Origin: Planctomycetales bacterium
GTDB lineage: Bacteria > Planctomycetota > Phycisphaerae > SM23-33
Direction: 5' to 3'
NCBI GenBank assembly: GCA_030631125.1
Contig: DAOVLS010000129.1
Span: forward strand, 1 to 6,692
DNA: 6,692 bases
Shown one piece after another: positions 5,621 through 6,692 of the stretch. The notes under the pieces were generated by a model. That model saw only the letters and a list, made by a program, of their open reading frames with translations, was not told the origin of the DNA and made no database searches. The position numbers and the translations under genes are program-made. The stretch's first letter is position 1. Every line of letters begins with the position of its first letter.

Positions 5621-6692
5621 ATGCCTGAGTCAGAGAAAATCAAGATTGGGATTATCGGATACGGATTCAGGGCCAGGGGTATAGTCCCAGACATACGGGC
5701 CAATGGCAGTTACCAGATAACGGCAATTGCCGACATAAACGATGAAGCCCTGAAAGAAGCAAAGGGCAATTCCGAACTTCAAGGTGTGCAACTCTACAAA
5801 GACTATAAAAAAGTCCTGCAGATAGACGACATAGAGGCGGTTTTTGTAATCACGCCCCAGTTCACCCACAGAGATATTGTCGTCGATGCATTTGACGCGG
5901 GCAAAGCGGTCTATTGCGAAAAGCCGATGGCCCTGACGGTTGAACATTGCAACGAGATGATGGACGCCTCAAAGAAGGCGAGCAAAGCCCTCATGATAGG
6001 CCAGCAGATGCGCTACCATGCACATCTCAACAAGATGAAGGACATGATTGAGGCCGGAGAAATTGGCAGGCCTGTAATGCTATGGCTGAACGAGTTCAGA
6101 AATCCTTTTCCCGAAACGATGTTATGGGCGTTTGACAAAAGCAAGTCGGGCGGGTTGCTGATGGACAAGAACTGCCATCATTTCGATATTTTCAACTGGT
6201 TTGCGGATTCGGAGCCGCTTCAGGTCTTTACCAGCGGCGGAAGGGACGTAATCCGGGAACCGTTCGGCATCAAGAGCAATGTGCTCGATAACGCCTGGGT
6301 AACAATCGACTACGAAAATGGGGCAAGGGCCATGTTGGGAATATGTATGTTTGCCGGGTTGGCCCATCTCTATGAAAGCGGCGTGGGGATGCACATGAGG
6401 GAAATCGGAGTAATGGGCGATAAGGGTATGATGCGAACCGAGGGGTTCGACCTTGGCAGGAATATCGAAGTGAGGTATCCGCACAACAGGAACAGGACTC
6501 TGTATCGGATAGAGACGGATGGAAACATCCCCGACCCTTACAATGGAGAGGGTGGTCATGGGATTTTGATGAGGTTCGCCCAGTGTGTGAGGGAGGGGTT
6601 CCAGCCTGAGGCTTCGGGCCAAATCGGTAGAATGGCGGTCGCCATTGCCCTGGCGGCGGAGAAATCCGCCGAAGAAAAAAGGATCGTGAAAA
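5621..6692 (+). CDS. Gfo/Idh/MocA-family oxidoreductase, 3' end cut by window edge
   Basis: This is a cytoplasmic NAD(P)-dependent sugar or inositol oxidoreductase. The 357 residues present have no stop, so the gene continues past the window; the family is usually about 340-400 residues, so little is missing. The N-terminal Rossmann fold has G-I-I-G-Y-G-F at 10-16, a second strand ending in Asp38 (AIAD, hinting at NAD), and the family's EKP at 100-102 with Lys101, which normally contacts cofactor and substrate. The C-terminal alpha/beta domain has GGLLMDKNCHHFD at 177-189, whose Asp182 and His186 fit the usual D-x-x-x-H catalytic pair. AAAGGA at 5609-5614, six bases upstream, supports the ATG at 5621. 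Arginine codons are mostly AGG/AGA (16 of 21), unlike the two preceding genes, and GC looks lower, so this gene may have a different history although it is only 55 bases after the AGE gene. Substrate is not readable; the context suggests a sugar or uronate derivative. Confidence 0.9.
   Translation, partial: MPESEKIKIGIIGYGFRARGIVPDIRANGSYQITAIADINDEALKEAKGNSELQGVQLYKDYKKVLQIDDIEAVFVITPQFTHRDIVVDAFDAGKAVYCEKPMALTVEHCNEMMDASKKASKALMIGQQMRYHAHLNKMKDMIEAGEIGRPVMLWLNEFRNPFPETMLWAFDKSKSGGLLMDKNCHHFDIFNWFADSEPLQVFTSGGRDVIREPFGIKSNVLDNAWVTIDYENGARAMLGICMFAGLAHLYESGVGMHMREIGVMGDKGMMRTEGFDLGRNIEVRYPHNRNRTLYRIETDGNIPDPYNGEGGHGILMRFAQCVREGFQPEASGQIGRMAVAIALAAEKSAEEKRIVK

Noticed and set aside
6122..6622. 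Antisense open frame (166 codons) opposite the last gene
   Set aside because: It is opposite the conserved C-terminal domain of the Gfo/Idh/MocA protein and shows no motif of its own.

Overview
The window reads as part of a polysaccharide or uronate-utilisation region from a bacterium of the Planctomycetota/PVC type. The evidence for that group is indirect. It consists of the gene mix (a secreted heparinase-II/III-like lyase with a built-in carbohydrate-binding module, an SDR, an AGE-family epimerase/isomerase and a Gfo/Idh/MocA oxidoreductase), the moderately high GC, and an intergenic element of paired inverted hairpins whose sequence resembles dispersed repeats that I recall from planctomycete-type genomes. 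No rRNA, tRNA, phage or IS gene is present, so the taxonomic call is an inference.

All five genes lie on the + strand. Positions 1-128 are an AT-richer leader ending in a good ribosome-binding site. Positions 129-2633 encode an exported, probably lipid-anchored, heparinase II/III-family protein whose helical domain is interrupted by a CBM4/9-like jelly-roll domain. A 135-nt gap follows with nested inverted repeats and a candidate promoter. Positions 2769-3419 encode a small lipoprotein that I do not recognise and that looks lower in GC than its flanks. A 112-nt gap precedes a classical SDR oxidoreductase (3532-4293). A 90-nt gap is largely filled by a REP/BIME-like double hairpin (4299-4362) and separates it from an AGE-family sugar epimerase/isomerase (4384-5565). 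After 55 nt comes a Gfo/Idh/MocA oxidoreductase that starts at 5621 and runs off the right edge with no stop.

A coherent but unproven reading is that the exported lyase cleaves a uronate-containing glycan at the cell surface, and that the three cytoplasmic enzymes (SDR, AGE, Gfo/Idh/MocA) isomerise and reduce or oxidise the released sugars. The last three genes could be one transcript. The small lipoprotein has its own ribosome-binding site and a possible promoter, and may not belong to the pathway.

The least ordinary items are the two-unit inverted hairpin element with a compensatory stem change, which also creates a false N-terminal extension of the AGE gene; the CBM inserted inside the lyase's helical domain; the His-to-Gln change at an expected metal-site position of the lyase; and a sharp change in arginine codon use in the last gene. 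I do not see a clearly new biological system.
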